Source: Pseudoalteromonas rubra (GTDB lineage Bacteria > Pseudomonadota > Gammaproteobacteria > Enterobacterales > Alteromonadaceae). From it: a stretch of DNA of 64,000 bases. The number at the start of each line of letters is the position of its first letter. The first letter of the stretch is position 1. The notes beneath the pieces were generated by a model, which searched no databases, had not been told where the DNA came from, and saw only the letters and a program-made list of their open reading frames with translations. The stretch covers positions 682,001 through 746,000 of the forward strand of contig NZ_AHCD03000035.1 in NCBI RefSeq assembly GCF_000238295.3. Reading direction: 5' to 3'. Below are positions 63,724 to 64,000 of this stretch, piece after piece. The position numbers and the translations under genes were made by a program.

Positions 63724-64000
63724 TTACCTTGGAATAATTTGCACCATATTTTTTATTTTCTCTGATAAGGATTGCATGGAAAAGGGCTTAACCACATAGG
63801 CATCACAGCCGGCATCAAAGCCCGCCTGCTTCTCCTGCTCCGACTCCAGGCCCGACACCATGAGTACCGGAATATCACGAGTTTCCGGCGTATTTTTCAA
63901 CATTCGACAGGTATCATACCCATCCAGCCCAGGCATACACACATCGAGCAGGATCACATCTGGTGGATCGGCAATCGCGTTCGACAGGCAGCTCTTCCCC
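63724..64000 (-). CDS. Response regulator receiver domain, C-terminal part only
   Basis: The gene runs off the right edge; about 91 residues are visible. The phospho-accepting Asp is in VILLDVCMPGLDGYD. The conserved Thr/Ser is in VLMVSGLES and the Lys in VVKPFSMQ. The protein stops soon after the receiver domain, so this is either a CheY-like protein or the C-terminal receiver of a hybrid kinase. The missing N-terminal part decides this. It lies just upstream of the PilZ gene. Confidence 0.85.
   Translation of the reverse strand, partial: GKSCLSNAIADPPDVILLDVCMPGLDGYDTCRMLKNTPETRDIPVLMVSGLESEQEKQAGFDAGCDAYVVKPFSMQSLSEKIKNMVQIIPR

Overview
The window looks like chromosome of a marine gammaproteobacterium, most likely Pseudoalteromonas or a close Alteromonadales relative. 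This is inferred from gene content and order: yfbV next to ackA-pta, yffB-dapE followed by an M15 peptidase, mrp divergent from metG, NhaD, many TonB/c-di-GMP/two-component genes, and small families typical of that order (CLCA_X, DUF6765, DUF924). No rRNA or tRNA gene was seen.

Layout. 1-6.9 kb: edge of a beta-hydroxyacid dehydrogenase, glutathione peroxidase, ldhA, an NSS transporter, a DUF924 gene, lysC behind a lysine riboswitch, and nhaD. 7-11.6 kb: an mksF-mksE-mksB condensin operon. 11.5-13.6 kb: a rearranged stretch with six 150-bp copies of the mksB 3' end plus terminator, then a 548-bp duplication that leaves a truncated and an intact DUF4136 lipoprotein gene. 14-23.6 kb: a nine-gene, tightly spaced accessory operon that reads as an undescribed small-molecule pathway. 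It encodes an aromatic amino acid hydroxylase, an SDR, a class I aminotransferase, a stand-alone PheRS-type B3/B4 editing domain, a PLP decarboxylase, an ABM-like protein, a DUF5916 outer-membrane protein, an EamA exporter and an ATP-grasp ligase. A TonB receptor converges on it. 26.6-47 kb: mostly housekeeping genes (xthA, rlmA, yfbV/ackA/pta, the ACT-EIIA-yffB-dapE-M15 operon, alaA, Hpt, tapT, CLCA_X, an EAL protein, dcd, mrp, metG). 47-64 kb: NADAR and GNAT genes, a perfect 95-bp x 15.4 tandem array, a propeller-type sensor kinase, a PhoD-like phosphatase, the tmk-holB-pilZ-tatD operon, a DUF6765 gene, a cupin, a BaeSR-like system with a glycerate-kinase-like gene, a MITE-like element, a PilZ gene and a truncated receiver.

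Main interest. In the 14-23.6 kb operon the enzymes would hydroxylate, transaminate, decarboxylate and ligate an aromatic amino acid and export the product. The free B3/B4 domain is the fold that clears tyrosine-like amino acids from tRNA-Phe, so it is a plausible self-protection factor against a toxic hydroxylated phenylalanine such as meta-tyrosine. This is inference from domain content. The product is unknown.

The two tandem arrays and the 548-bp duplication point to recent local amplification beside mksB and beside a sensor kinase gene. They are near-perfect, so assembly error should be excluded with long reads. Start codons were moved from the longest ORF where a ribosome binding site or family length argued for it; each case is stated.
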